The notes beneath the pieces were generated by a model. That model searched no databases, had not been told where the DNA came from, and saw only the letters and a list, made by a program, of their open reading frames with translations. From Conexibacter sp. CPCC 205762 (GTDB lineage: Bacteria > Actinomycetota > Thermoleophilia > Solirubrobacterales > Solirubrobacteraceae), in assembly GCF_030646155.1 (NCBI RefSeq), contig NZ_JAUTDN010000011.1:1-64000 (forward strand): a stretch of 64,000 nucleotides of DNA, in the 5' to 3' direction. Positions 53,137 through 60,936 of this stretch are shown one piece after another (position 1 is the first letter of the stretch; every line of letters begins with the position of its first letter). Position numbers and translations under genes: made by a program.

Positions 53137-53675
53137 GCGCTCCGCCGCCGCCCTACGCCGGCCTCGCCACGCGCGCGCTCGCGCTCGCGCTCGACGCCGC
53201 CGCGATCAACGCGATCGCGCTCGCGGTCGGCGGCGTGCTGGCGCTCTGCACCTCGCTGCTGCACCTGCCCTCCGAGGTCGAGCGGCTGACCGCGCTGGCC
53301 GGCGCCGGCGCCTGGGTGCTGCTGTCAGCCGGCTGGTTCGTCGTCTTCTGGTCCACCTCCGGGCAGACGCCCGGCGACCGTGTGCTGCGGATCCGCGTGC
53401 GCGACGCCCACGAGCCGCTGCGCCCGCTGAAGCCCCGCCGCGCGCTGCTGCGCCTCGGCGCGCTCGTGCTCGGCGCGATCCCCTGCTTCGCCGGCTACCT
53501 GCCGGTGCTGCTCGACGACCGCCGCCGCGCCTTCCACGACCGCGTCGCGCGCACGGTCGTCGTTCACTCGCGCGACCGTGACGGCGGCGGGCCCGGCAGC
53601 CCGCGCGTCCCCCACAGCGCCAGCAGCGCCGCCAGCCCGACCGCGCCGAGCGCCAGCCGCAGCGCGACCAGCTGA
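53133..53675 (+). CDS. RDD-family membrane protein
   Basis: 180 residues. YAGLATRALALALDAAAINAIALAVGGVLAL (the R and D of the first helix), a second helix AWVLLSAGWFVVFW, TSGQTPGDRVLRIRV, and the third helix with FHDRVARTVVV, all RDD marks. The real domain ends near residue 144; the last 37 residues are low-complexity Ser/Pro/Arg and lie antisense to the end of the convergent MFS gene, an overlap of 112 bases (53564-53675). Function of RDD proteins is mostly unknown, with ion transport suggested for some. Confidence 0.82.
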   Translation: MSAPPPPYAGLATRALALALDAAAINAIALAVGGVLALCTSLLHLPSEVERLTALAGAGAWVLLSAGWFVVFWSTSGQTPGDRVLRIRVRDAHEPLRPLKPRRALLRLGALVLGAIPCFAGYLPVLLDDRRRAFHDRVARTVVVHSRDRDGGGPGSPRVPHSASSAASPTAPSASRSATS

Positions 53676-55174
53676 GCGCCGCCGTAGTGCCCGGCGGCCT
53701 CCTGCGCCTGCTGCGGCGACAGCCCCTCCGCGCGCGCCGCCTGCTCGACCTGGTAGACCGGCACGATCGGGATCCCGCTCTGCGCCCGCGCGACCAGCTG
53801 CGTACGCGCCGCCTGCGGCAGCGTCTCGCTGCGCTGGACGTTGGCGACGAAGCCGCTCGTCAGCGCAGCGATCAGGATCGAGCCGATCACCGCCGTGCCG
53901 AGCGAGGCACCGAGGTTCTGCGCCGTCCCCTGCAGGCCGCCGGCCTCGTTGACCTCCTGCTCCCCGGCAGCCGACATGATCACGTTGCCGAGCTGCGACA
54001 GCAGCAGCCCGGCGCCGACGCCGAACAGCGCCAGCCCGAACGCGAACGGCGCGTTGTCCAGCTCCACCTCGATCGTCCCCACCAGCAGCGCCGCGGCGGC
54101 GACGAGCACGAGCAGGCCGACCTGCACGACACGGCGCGGCGAGAAGCCGGCCGCCAGCCGCGGCCCGGCGAGTGCCGCGAGCACCATCGTCACCGACAGC
54201 GGGAAGAGCCGCTTGCCGGTCTCGAAGGCGTCGAGGCCGAGCACGACCTGGAGGTAGACCGGCAGCACGAAGAACGTCCCCAGCAGCAGGAACTGCTGCA
54301 TCGTCAGCGTGATCAGCCCGGCTCGCAGCGGCGGGATCCGCAGCAGCGAGCGGTCCAGCAGCGGCGACTCGCCGCGCCGTTCGCGCCGCTCCTCCCAGCG
54401 GAAGAAGAGCGTCAGCAGGCCGGCGCCGATCAGCACCAGGAACGGCACCGCCGAGAAGCCGAGCGGCGTGATCTCCTGCCCGCCGATCGTCAGCGCCCCG
54501 CGCGGGACGATCCAGCCCCACTCGCTCGACTTGAGGATCCCGAAGGCGGCGATCCCGAGCCCCGCTGCCGAGAGCGCGACGCCGACGACGTCGAGCGCCG
54601 GTCTGCGCGCCAGCCGCGCCGGCACGGGCAGCGCTCTGCGCAGCAGGAGGATCGCGACCACGACGACGGTCTCGGCGGCGAAGACGTAGCGCCAGCTCAG
54701 CTCGGTCGTCACCCAGCCGCCGATCAGCGGCCCGACCGCGATCGCCGCGCCGGCGACGCCGCCGACGATCCCGAACGCGAGCGCCCGCGCTCTGCCCTCG
54801 TAGGTGGAGGCGATCAGCGCGACGATCGCCGGCAGCACGAGCGCCGCGCCGATCCCCTCGACGCCCGACCAGCCGATCAGCAGCACCGTCAGGTTCGGGC
54901 TCAGCGCCGTCGTCAGCGAGCCGCAGCCGTAGATCGCGAGGCCGAGCGCGAAGGCGCGGTCGCGGCCGAGGATGTCGCCGAGCTTGGCCCCGGCCAGCAT
55001 CAGCGCCGCCATCACGAGCGTGTAGGCGGTGATCGCCAGCTGGACGCCCTGGATCGTCGTGTCGAGGTCGGCGACGATCTGCGAGATCGAGACGTTCATG
55101 ACGCTGCTGTCGAGCACCATCACGAACTGCGCCGAGGCGAGGATCGCGATCGGAAGCCGGCCGGGGCGGTCCAT
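53564..55174 (-). CDS. MFS multidrug exporter, DHA2 family
   Basis: 536 residues with about 14 membrane segments. MNVSISQIVADLDTTIQGVQLAITAYTLVMAALML, motif A AKLGDILGRDRAFALGLAIYG, and motif C GGVAGAAIAVGPLIGGWVTTELSWRYVFA. The loop near the C-terminus, RSETLPQAARTQLVARAQSGIPIVPVYQVEQAARAEGLSPQQAQEA, is a long extracytoplasmic insert seen in one DHA2 subgroup. No adjacent regulator gene, unlike the other two exporters in this window. Confidence 0.88.
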   Translation of the reverse strand: MDRPGRLPIAILASAQFVMVLDSSVMNVSISQIVADLDTTIQGVQLAITAYTLVMAALMLAGAKLGDILGRDRAFALGLAIYGCGSLTTALSPNLTVLLIGWSGVEGIGAALVLPAIVALIASTYEGRARALAFGIVGGVAGAAIAVGPLIGGWVTTELSWRYVFAAETVVVVAILLLRRALPVPARLARRPALDVVGVALSAAGLGIAAFGILKSSEWGWIVPRGALTIGGQEITPLGFSAVPFLVLIGAGLLTLFFRWEERRERRGESPLLDRSLLRIPPLRAGLITLTMQQFLLLGTFFVLPVYLQVVLGLDAFETGKRLFPLSVTMVLAALAGPRLAAGFSPRRVVQVGLLVLVAAAALLVGTIEVELDNAPFAFGLALFGVGAGLLLSQLGNVIMSAAGEQEVNEAGGLQGTAQNLGASLGTAVIGSILIAALTSGFVANVQRSETLPQAARTQLVARAQSGIPIVPVYQVEQAARAEGLSPQQAQEAAGHYGGAQLVALRLALGAVGLAALLALWGTRGLPGPPPSRSRE

Positions 55175-55346
55175 GACGCGACGCTAGCCCCCGGCGCGGC
55201 GCCGGTCTCGGATGCAGGCACGACCCTGCGAGGGGTGTGCGCCTGCTTGCCGCCACGGCCGCCGGGGGCGAGCATCAGCGCAGACGAGGCCCGCGCCGCG
55301 CGACGGCTCCCGCCGCGCGCGGCCGGGCGGACAGGAGCCAACCGAG

Positions 55347-55763
55347 ATGATCGTGTTCGCGGCCGACTACCCGTTTCTCGACGTCCTCTGGACGATGATC
55401 ATCTTCTTCGCCTGGGTCGTCTGGATCTGGATGATGGTCGTCATCCTCACCGACCTGTTCGGGCGCCGCGACATCGGCGGCTGGAGGAAGGCGATCTGGT
55501 GCGTCTTCATGATCGTGGTGCCGTTCGTCGGCGTGCTCTGTTACCTGATCGCGCAGCACGACGGCATGACGCGCCGCCAGCTCGAGCGGACGCAGACGGT
55601 GCAGCAGCAGTTCGACGACCACGTCCGCGCCGTCGCGGGCGCGAACGGCGGCGCCAGCGGCGCGGTCGCGCAGATCGAGCGCGCCGAGGGCCTGCTCGCG
55701 AGAGGGACGATCAGCAGCGCCGAGTTCGACGCGCTCAAGCAGAAGGCGCTCGCCGCCCACTGA
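55347..55763 (+). CDS. PLD_N plus SHOCT membrane protein
   Basis: 138 residues. Two membrane helices (VLWTMIIFFAWVVWIWMMVVILTDLF and WCVFMIVVPFVGVLCYLIAQ) form the phospholipase D N-terminal-like domain, and the C-terminus is a SHOCT motif (IERAEGLLARGTISSAEFDALKQKAL). The hydrophilic middle has RRQLERTQTVQQQFDDHV. ATG 55347, with AGGAG 10 bases upstream. The end overlaps the remnant TetR frame on the other strand. Confidence 0.83.
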   Translation: MIVFAADYPFLDVLWTMIIFFAWVVWIWMMVVILTDLFGRRDIGGWRKAIWCVFMIVVPFVGVLCYLIAQHDGMTRRQLERTQTVQQQFDDHVRAVAGANGGASGAVAQIERAEGLLARGTISSAEFDALKQKALAAH

Positions 55764-56028
55764 GCGCGGCGCGGGCGGCGGGGTGTGGCATGGGTTGCGG
55801 CGCGGCGTCGGCGTCGCGGCGGCCGGCGCGGACCTCGTCGCCGGCGGCGTGGGTCAGCGCCAGCAGCGCGGTCGCGAGCCAGTCGCGCGGGAGGTCGTCG
55901 CGCATGACGCCGGCGGCGCGGCCGCGATCGATCAGCTCGGTGAAGGCGGCCAGCACCTGGCCGTGGGCGCGATGCATCCGCTCGGGGCCGAGCTGCTCGG
56001 CGGCCGCCTGCGCGACGCCGAGACGCAC
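55735..56028 (-). pseudogene. TetR regulator remnant (C-terminal domain only)
   Basis: The frame encodes VAQAAAEQLGPERMHRAHGQVLAAFTELIDRGRAAGVMRDDLPRDWLATALLALTHAAGDEVRAG, a typical TetR ligand-domain end (FTELIDRGRAAGVMRxDL), but no DNA-binding part precedes it. The DNA just upstream (56029-56086) runs straight into the stop of an intact TetR gene. This looks like the leftover of an older regulator partly replaced by the present one. Confidence 0.6.
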
Positions 56029-56086
56029 AACGACATCTCGGGCAACTCCGCGTCGATGACGTCGACGGTCACGCCGAGCCTCTGAC

Positions 56087-56659
56087 TCACCCCGCCCGTC
56101 GCAGCCCCGCGACGAGCAGCGTCACGAGGTGGCGCGCGTCGTAGTGACGCGCGCCGCCGGCGCCGGCGCAGATGCTGCCGACGCCGCGCATGAACTCGTA
56201 CGCCTCCTGCCCGGGGCAGATCTCGCCGGCCTCCGCGGCGGCCTCGAGCAGCTCGCCACAGACGGGCACGAGCCGCTCGATGAAGTAGTCGTGCAGCGGG
56301 TCGAAGCAGGCGTCGCTCGACTGCAGCACGTGGGCGAGGCCGTGCTTGGTGACGAGGAATCCGACGAACTGGTCGATCCAGCTCGAGAGCGCCGTGTACG
56401 GGCTCCCGCCCGCCGCCAGCAGCGCCGGCCCGGCCTCGGCGAGCGCGTCGACCTGGTGGCGGTAGACGGCGACGATCAGGTCGGCGCGCGTCGGGAAGTG
56501 ACGGTAGATCGTCGCCGTGCCGACGCCGGCCCGCGCGGCGACGTCGCGCACCGGCGCCTCGACGCCGGCCTCGACGAAGACGGCCGCCGCCGCGTCGAGC
56601 AGCGCCTTCTGGTTGCGCTGCGCATCGGCCCGCTTCGGTCTCGTGACGCCGTCTGCCAT
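56087..56659 (-). CDS. TetR-family regulator of the divergent hydrolase gene
   Basis: 190 residues. HTH at the N-terminus: RADAQRNQKALLDAAAAVFVEAGVEAPVRDVAARAGVGTATIYRHFPTRADLIVAVY. The ligand domain has LQSSDACFDPLHDYFIERLVPVCGELL. The start is ATG 56659 (MADGVTRPKRAD). It is divergent from the hydrolase at 56744; two palindromes between them overlap the hydrolase promoter, so simple repression of both is likely. Confidence 0.88.
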   Translation of the reverse strand: MADGVTRPKRADAQRNQKALLDAAAAVFVEAGVEAPVRDVAARAGVGTATIYRHFPTRADLIVAVYRHQVDALAEAGPALLAAGGSPYTALSSWIDQFVGFLVTKHGLAHVLQSSDACFDPLHDYFIERLVPVCGELLEAAAEAGEICPGQEAYEFMRGVGSICAGAGGARHYDARHLVTLLVAGLRRAG

Positions 56660-56668
56660 GCGGACATC

Positions 56669-56698
56669 TTGACAAAACGGAACAACGTCCCGTATCTT
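56669..56698 (+). promoter_or_regulatory. Sigma-70-type promoter for the hydrolase gene
   Basis: TTGACA (56669-56674), 18-base spacer, TATCTT (56693-56698), 46 bases upstream of the hydrolase ATG. It is the clearest -35/-10 pair in the window and is partly covered by an operator palindrome. Confidence 0.65.
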
Positions 56699-56720
56699 CA
56701 AAAGCGGGACAGCGTTCCGT
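56677..56720. promoter_or_regulatory. Pair of TetR operators
   Basis: Two 17-bp imperfect palindromes of the form ACGGRAC-N3-GTYCCGT: 56677-56693 (within the -35/-10 spacer) and 56704-56720 (just past the -10). They are inverted copies of each other with centres 27 bp apart. Confidence 0.7.
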
Positions 56721-56743
56721 TTTCGATCCGAAGGACCCCTCTG

Positions 56744-57652
56744 ATGACCGCCACCGCCACCCCGATCCTCTCTGTCAAGCCCATCGTGCTCGACGCCCCC
56801 GAGCGCGGCGGCACGCCGCTGGAGGTCCGCGTCACGACGCCGGCCGACGGCGACACGCTGCCCGTGATCGTCCTCTCGCACGGCTTCGGCTGGTCGCTCG
56901 ACGGCTACGCGCCGCTGGCCGACCACTGGGCCGCGCAGGGCTTCGCCGTGATCCAGCCGACCTACCTCGACTCGCGCCGGCTCGCGATCCCCGCCGAGGA
57001 CCCGCGCACGCCGACGATCTGGCGCCAGCGCGTGCTCGACGCCAGACACGCGCTCGACCAGCTCGACCGGATCGAGGCCGCGCTCCCCGGCCCCAGCCGC
57101 CGCTTCGACCGCGACCGCATCGCCGTCGCCGGCCACTCGTTCGGCGCGCAGACGTCGAGCGTGCTGCTCGGCGCACGCGTGCTCGACGCCGACGGCACGC
57201 CCGGCGAGGACCTCTCCGACGCCCGCGTCAGCGCCGGCGTGATGCTCGCCGGCGCCGGCACCGGCGGCGCCGACCTGTCGCCGTTCGCGGCCGAGCACTT
57301 CCCCTTCATGAACCCGCACTTCGACACGCTGACGACGCGCACGCTCGTCGTCGCCGGCGACAGAGACGACTCGCCGCTGACCGTCCGCGGCCCCGAGTGG
57401 ACGGTCGACCCGTACCGCCTCAGCCCCGGCGCCGAGGCGCTGTTGACGCTGTTCGGCGGCGAGCACACGCTCGGCGGGCTCGCCGGCTACGAGGTCGCCG
57501 AGACGACCGACGAGAGCCCCGCCCGCGTCGCGCTGATCCAGCGCGTCACGAGCGCGTACCTGCGCCACGCGCTGCGGCTCGGCAGCGACGACTGGGACGC
57601 CGCCCGCGCCGAGCTGTCAGAGCACCCGCTGGGAGCGATCGAAACGAAGTGA
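56744..57652 (+). CDS. Alpha/beta hydrolase (chlorophyllase/PAF-acetylhydrolase-like)
   Basis: 302 residues. VIVLSHGFGWSLDGYAPLADHWAAQGFAVIQPTYLDSR has the oxyanion HG motif; the nucleophile is in VAGHSFGAQTSSVLLG; likely acid and base are in VVAGDRDDSPL and GGEHTLGG. No signal peptide. It cleaves an ester of unknown kind, perhaps detoxifying the compound sensed by the divergent TetR. AAGGA lies 9 bases before ATG 56744. Confidence 0.85.
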   Translation: MTATATPILSVKPIVLDAPERGGTPLEVRVTTPADGDTLPVIVLSHGFGWSLDGYAPLADHWAAQGFAVIQPTYLDSRRLAIPAEDPRTPTIWRQRVLDARHALDQLDRIEAALPGPSRRFDRDRIAVAGHSFGAQTSSVLLGARVLDADGTPGEDLSDARVSAGVMLAGAGTGGADLSPFAAEHFPFMNPHFDTLTTRTLVVAGDRDDSPLTVRGPEWTVDPYRLSPGAEALLTLFGGEHTLGGLAGYEVAETTDESPARVALIQRVTSAYLRHALRLGSDDWDAARAELSEHPLGAIETK

Positions 57653-57769
57653 AGCTGCGCGGCGGCGGGGCCGGCACTGCTAGATTCGTCAGCAGGACGC
57701 TCACGATCCGGCGTTCGAGAGGTCACGACTGCCTCGGTCTCTGTCAGCCCCTGCCTTGAGGAGCCGGCC

Positions 57770-58015
57770 GTGCACGCGAGTGACCTCAGCTTTCCGACCT
57801 TCCCCGCATCCGCCCACCACACCAGCATCCGCTGGGCGCTGTTCACGCACCCGCAGATCCGCGACGTGCTGCCGACCCTCCACGGCGACACGCTGCGAGT
57901 CCTCCACGACGGGCCGATAGACGCCGTCGGCTGGAGCGCGACGCTGACCGCCGCCGGCTACCCGGCGCCGCGCGTCGGCGACGCGCCGACGCTCGCGGCG
58001 ATCGTCGCGCGCTAA
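57770..58015 (+). CDS. Small hypothetical protein
   Basis: 81 residues starting at GTG 57770 with GAGGAG 7 bases upstream, which supports a real gene. No membrane segment. VHASDLSFPTFPASAHHTSIRWALFTHPQIRDVLPTLHGDTLRVLHDG, ending PTLAAIVAR. No family recognised. Its TAA stop overlaps the TAG of the convergent GGDEF/HD-GYP gene (58012-58015). Confidence 0.6.
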   Translation: MHASDLSFPTFPASAHHTSIRWALFTHPQIRDVLPTLHGDTLRVLHDGPIDAVGWSATLTAAGYPAPRVGDAPTLAAIVAR

Positions 58016-59865
58016 GCAGCGCGCCGCAGGTCCGGCGGCCCGACGACGGCGGTGAAGGTGACCGCGCAGAAGGCGTCGACGACGGCCGGGTCGAACTGCG
58101 CGCCGGCGCAACGGCGCAGCTCCGCGATCGCCTCCGCGTGGGTCGCCGGCAGCTGGTAGGGGCGCTCGCTCGTCATCGCGCTGTAGGAGTCGCAGACGGC
58201 GACGATCCGCGCGCCGAGCGGTATCTCCTCGCCGGCCAGCCGGTCCGGGTAGCCGCCGCCGTCCCAGCGCTCGTGCGAGGCGCGCACGAGTCTCGCGACC
58301 GGCCGCATCGCCGGTGACGCCTGCAGGATCCGGTCGCCTATGACCGTGTGCTGGCGCATCAGGTCCCACTCGCAGTCGTCGAGCGGGCCCGCCTTGTGGA
58401 GGACCGACTCCGGGATCGCGATCTTGCCGATGTCGTGCAGCTCGGCCGCGCGCGCCAGCTCGTCCAGCCGCTCGCTGCCCAGCCCCAGCCGCCTGCCGAC
58501 GGCGAGCGCCATCGCCGTGACGCTGTCGGAGTGGTCGCGCAGTTCCGGCTCGCGCTCGCGCAGCACCTGCATCAGCACGTCGCAGGTGCCGCGGCACGTG
58601 ACCGGCCGAGCGCTCTTCTCCGCGTACATCCGCGCGTCGGCGAGGCCGAGCGCGTCACTCGGCGTCCGCGCCTCGGCCGGCAGCACGACGGCGCCGAGCG
58701 AGGCGGTCAGCTCGAAGCCCTCGCCGTGCGAGGCGAGCGCGGCGCGGCAGCGGCGCAGCAGCTCGCCGTCGGCCTCGTGCCGCCCGTCCAGCAGCAGGCA
58801 GAACTCGTCGCCGCCGAGGCGGTAGGCGGCACCGGCCCTGCCGGTCTCGGCGCCGAGCGCATGGGCGACGCGCGCGAGCACGATGTCGCCGGCGAGGTGG
58901 CCGAAGCGGTCGTTGTACGGCTTGAAGCCGTCGAGGTCGAAGAAGGCGAGCGTGCGGGTGCGGCTGAGCGCGCCGTCGGCGAGCCCGTCGGCGAGGTCGT
59001 CCATCAGCTGGCGGCGGTTGGGCAGCCCGGTGAGCGTGTCGGTGCGCGCCTCCTGCTGCGACCGCGCCAGCATCGTCATGTGCTCGCGGAAGTTGGAGCT
59101 GGCGCGGTGGAGCGCGACGATCAGCGCCGCCAGCGCCAGCAGCGAGGCCGGCAGCGGCAGGTCGCGCAGCTGGCCGTAGAAGAGGACGGCGACGGCGGCG
59201 AGCGCGAACCCGGCCGGGAAGACGAACAGCTCGTGCCGCAGCACGCGGCCGGCGCCGACCGGCGTCCACGGCTGCCATGCCGCCCACGCCCAGCAGATCA
59301 TCGCGATCGGCCACAGGACCGACGTCAGCGAGCCTTCGCGGTAGCCGCCGGTCGCGAGCTCGACCAGGTAGAGCGCGTCGGCGGCCGCTATCAGCGCGGC
59401 GCCGGCGCCGAGCAGCAGCCAGCCGGGGCTCGGCCGCCAGCCCTGCGTCGCGAACGCGACCAGCACCAGCCCGACGAGCGCGAGGTCGCCGATCGGATAT
59501 GCCAGCTCGATGAAGGTCTGCAGCCCGTCGGTGCCACTCGTGCGCAGCAGCGTCTCGTACAGCAGCGCGGTCGCGACGGCGGCGAGCGCGAGGCCGCCGA
59601 TCGCCCCGTCCAGCCACAGCCTGCGCCCGACGCGCCTGTCGCTGCCGGCGAGCAGCAGCACGATCCCGGCGCCGCAGAGCGGATACCAGGCGAGGTAGAA
59701 GGCGTGGGCGACGGCCGGGTAGTGCGACTGCTGCTCGGTCATCGTCCAGATCGTGTCGCCGATCAGCCAGCTGACGGCGGCGATCGCGATCAGCGTCCAG
59801 GCGGCGCGGCGCTGGCGCACGAGCACGGCGCGCGCGACGCACGAGAGCGCGCCGGCCAGCTCCAT
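58012..59865 (-). CDS. Membrane GGDEF/HD-GYP cyclic-di-GMP protein
   Basis: 617 residues. About seven membrane helices in residues 1-255, a GGDEF domain (about 280-430) with intact YRLGGDEFCLLL, and an HD-GYP domain (about 440-600) with HDIGKIAIPESVLHKAGPL and HERWDGGGYPDRL. Both active sites look complete, so it may both make and break cyclic di-GMP in response to a membrane-sensed cue. ATG 59865 is the only start in frame, but the frame stays open about 170 bases upstream and encodes another hydrophobic stretch. Confidence 0.88.
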   Translation of the reverse strand: MELAGALSCVARAVLVRQRRAAWTLIAIAAVSWLIGDTIWTMTEQQSHYPAVAHAFYLAWYPLCGAGIVLLLAGSDRRVGRRLWLDGAIGGLALAAVATALLYETLLRTSGTDGLQTFIELAYPIGDLALVGLVLVAFATQGWRPSPGWLLLGAGAALIAAADALYLVELATGGYREGSLTSVLWPIAMICWAWAAWQPWTPVGAGRVLRHELFVFPAGFALAAVAVLFYGQLRDLPLPASLLALAALIVALHRASSNFREHMTMLARSQQEARTDTLTGLPNRRQLMDDLADGLADGALSRTRTLAFFDLDGFKPYNDRFGHLAGDIVLARVAHALGAETGRAGAAYRLGGDEFCLLLDGRHEADGELLRRCRAALASHGEGFELTASLGAVVLPAEARTPSDALGLADARMYAEKSARPVTCRGTCDVLMQVLREREPELRDHSDSVTAMALAVGRRLGLGSERLDELARAAELHDIGKIAIPESVLHKAGPLDDCEWDLMRQHTVIGDRILQASPAMRPVARLVRASHERWDGGGYPDRLAGEEIPLGARIVAVCDSYSAMTSERPYQLPATHAEAIAELRRCAGAQFDPAVVDAFCAVTFTAVVGPPDLRRAA

Positions 59866-60109
59866 CGACAGGTACAGCCCATGGTCGAAGAGGTAGTGCG
59901 CGACCTCGCTCTCGTCCGGCAGCAGCGCGTGCAGCAGCAGCGCCGCGACGCTCGCGACCGACGCGGCGAGCAGCGTTCGCCGGACGAGCTGCGAGGGAGT
60001 GGAAGGCTGTCGAACAGCAATTGCGATAGCCGAGATGATCGGCTGCGAGCGAATGCGATTGATCGGCCTTACACCGTTCCCCTGACGTCGCTGGCACGTC
60101 TGTCCTCAT

Positions 60110-60129
60110 ACGTTCGTCCAGGCGAACGT
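60110..60129. repeat. Inverted repeat in the 318-base gap between TetR and GGDEF genes
   Basis: ACGTTCG (60110-60116) and CGAACGT (60123-60129) with a 6-base spacer. The surrounding gap 59866-60183 is relatively AT-rich for this DNA and holds the promoter of the GGDEF/HD-GYP gene. Its proximal part is open in that gene's frame. Nothing else was recognised in the gap. Confidence 0.4.
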
Positions 60130-60183
60130 GCGATACCCGCCAATGCGTCCTATTGACGGAGCGCCAACGCGCCGCGCGAGCGC

Positions 60184-60837
60184 CTATTCGGCAGATCCGG
60201 TCGCGCGCTCGATCGCACCGATCAGCAGTTCGACGCCGCTGTCGAATACAGCCCGCTGCGGCGGAAAGAGATGCGGCGCGGCAGCGACCGCGTGCGGCAG
60301 CTCCGCAGGGTCGAGCGCCGCATAGACACGCCGCATCGCGGCGCGATCGGAGATGCGCGGGTCGCCCGCGTGCTCCAGTGCCGTCGCGTACAGGCCGGAG
60401 CCGACGACCCAGTTCTCGATCAGGTGGAACATGTCCGCCGCAGCGGCCGGCGAGAGGCCCGCGTCGGCGAGGATCGCCAGCAGGCGATCGTTCATCCGCA
60501 CCAGCCGCGGCTCGTCATCAGGCTGACGCGCCAGCAACGTCGCCAGCTCCGGATGGACGCGATAGCGCGCCAGTTCATGGTGCAATTCCGCACGCAAACG
60601 ATCACGCCAGTCGTCGGCCGGGTCGAGCGCCGGCGACTCCGCGAAGCTGCGGCCGGCCAGCTCGACGAGCAGCTCGTCCTTGCTGCGGAAGTGGCGGTAG
60701 AGGGCGGTCGGGTCGACCTCCAGCTCGGCGCCGAGGCGGCGCATCGAGAGCGCGCCGAGCCCCTCGGCGGCGACGATCCGCGTCGCGGTCGCGAGGATCC
60801 GCTCGCGGTCGAGCCGTCTGCGTCCGGTCGCGCTCAT
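60184..60837 (-). CDS. TetR-family regulator divergent from aguAB
   Basis: 217 residues. HTH: RLDRERILATATRIVAAEGLGALSMRRLGAELEVDPTALYRHFRSKDELLVELAG. The C-terminus is of the TetR_C_1 type: FHLIENWVVGSGLYATALEHAG and FDSGVELLIGAIERA. ATG 60837 (MSATGRRR) is preferred to a start 11 codons up. It lies divergent from the agmatine genes with a long palindrome between them, so agmatine or a product may be the inducer (inference). Confidence 0.87.
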   Translation of the reverse strand: MSATGRRRLDRERILATATRIVAAEGLGALSMRRLGAELEVDPTALYRHFRSKDELLVELAGRSFAESPALDPADDWRDRLRAELHHELARYRVHPELATLLARQPDDEPRLVRMNDRLLAILADAGLSPAAAADMFHLIENWVVGSGLYATALEHAGDPRISDRAAMRRVYAALDPAELPHAVAAAPHLFPPQRAVFDSGVELLIGAIERATGSAE

Positions 60838-60879
60838 GCCGGGGACGCTAGCGCAGCAGACGGCGGCCACCGGCTTGGA

Positions 60880-60904
60880 GTCAACGCGTTGTCAACGCGT
60901 TGAC
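60880..60904. promoter_or_regulatory. 25-bp perfect palindrome, TetR operator upstream of aguAB
   Basis: Arms GTCAACGCGTTG (60880-60891) and CAACGCGTTGAC (60893-60904) around a single central T: 12-1-12, no mismatch. It can also be read as the palindrome CAACGCGTTG repeated at 11-bp period, about one helical turn, so two regulator dimers could bind. It lies 33 bases upstream of the aguA ATG. Confidence 0.75.
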
Positions 60905-60936
60905 TTCGGCTCGACACGAGCGCTAGGCTGCGCATC

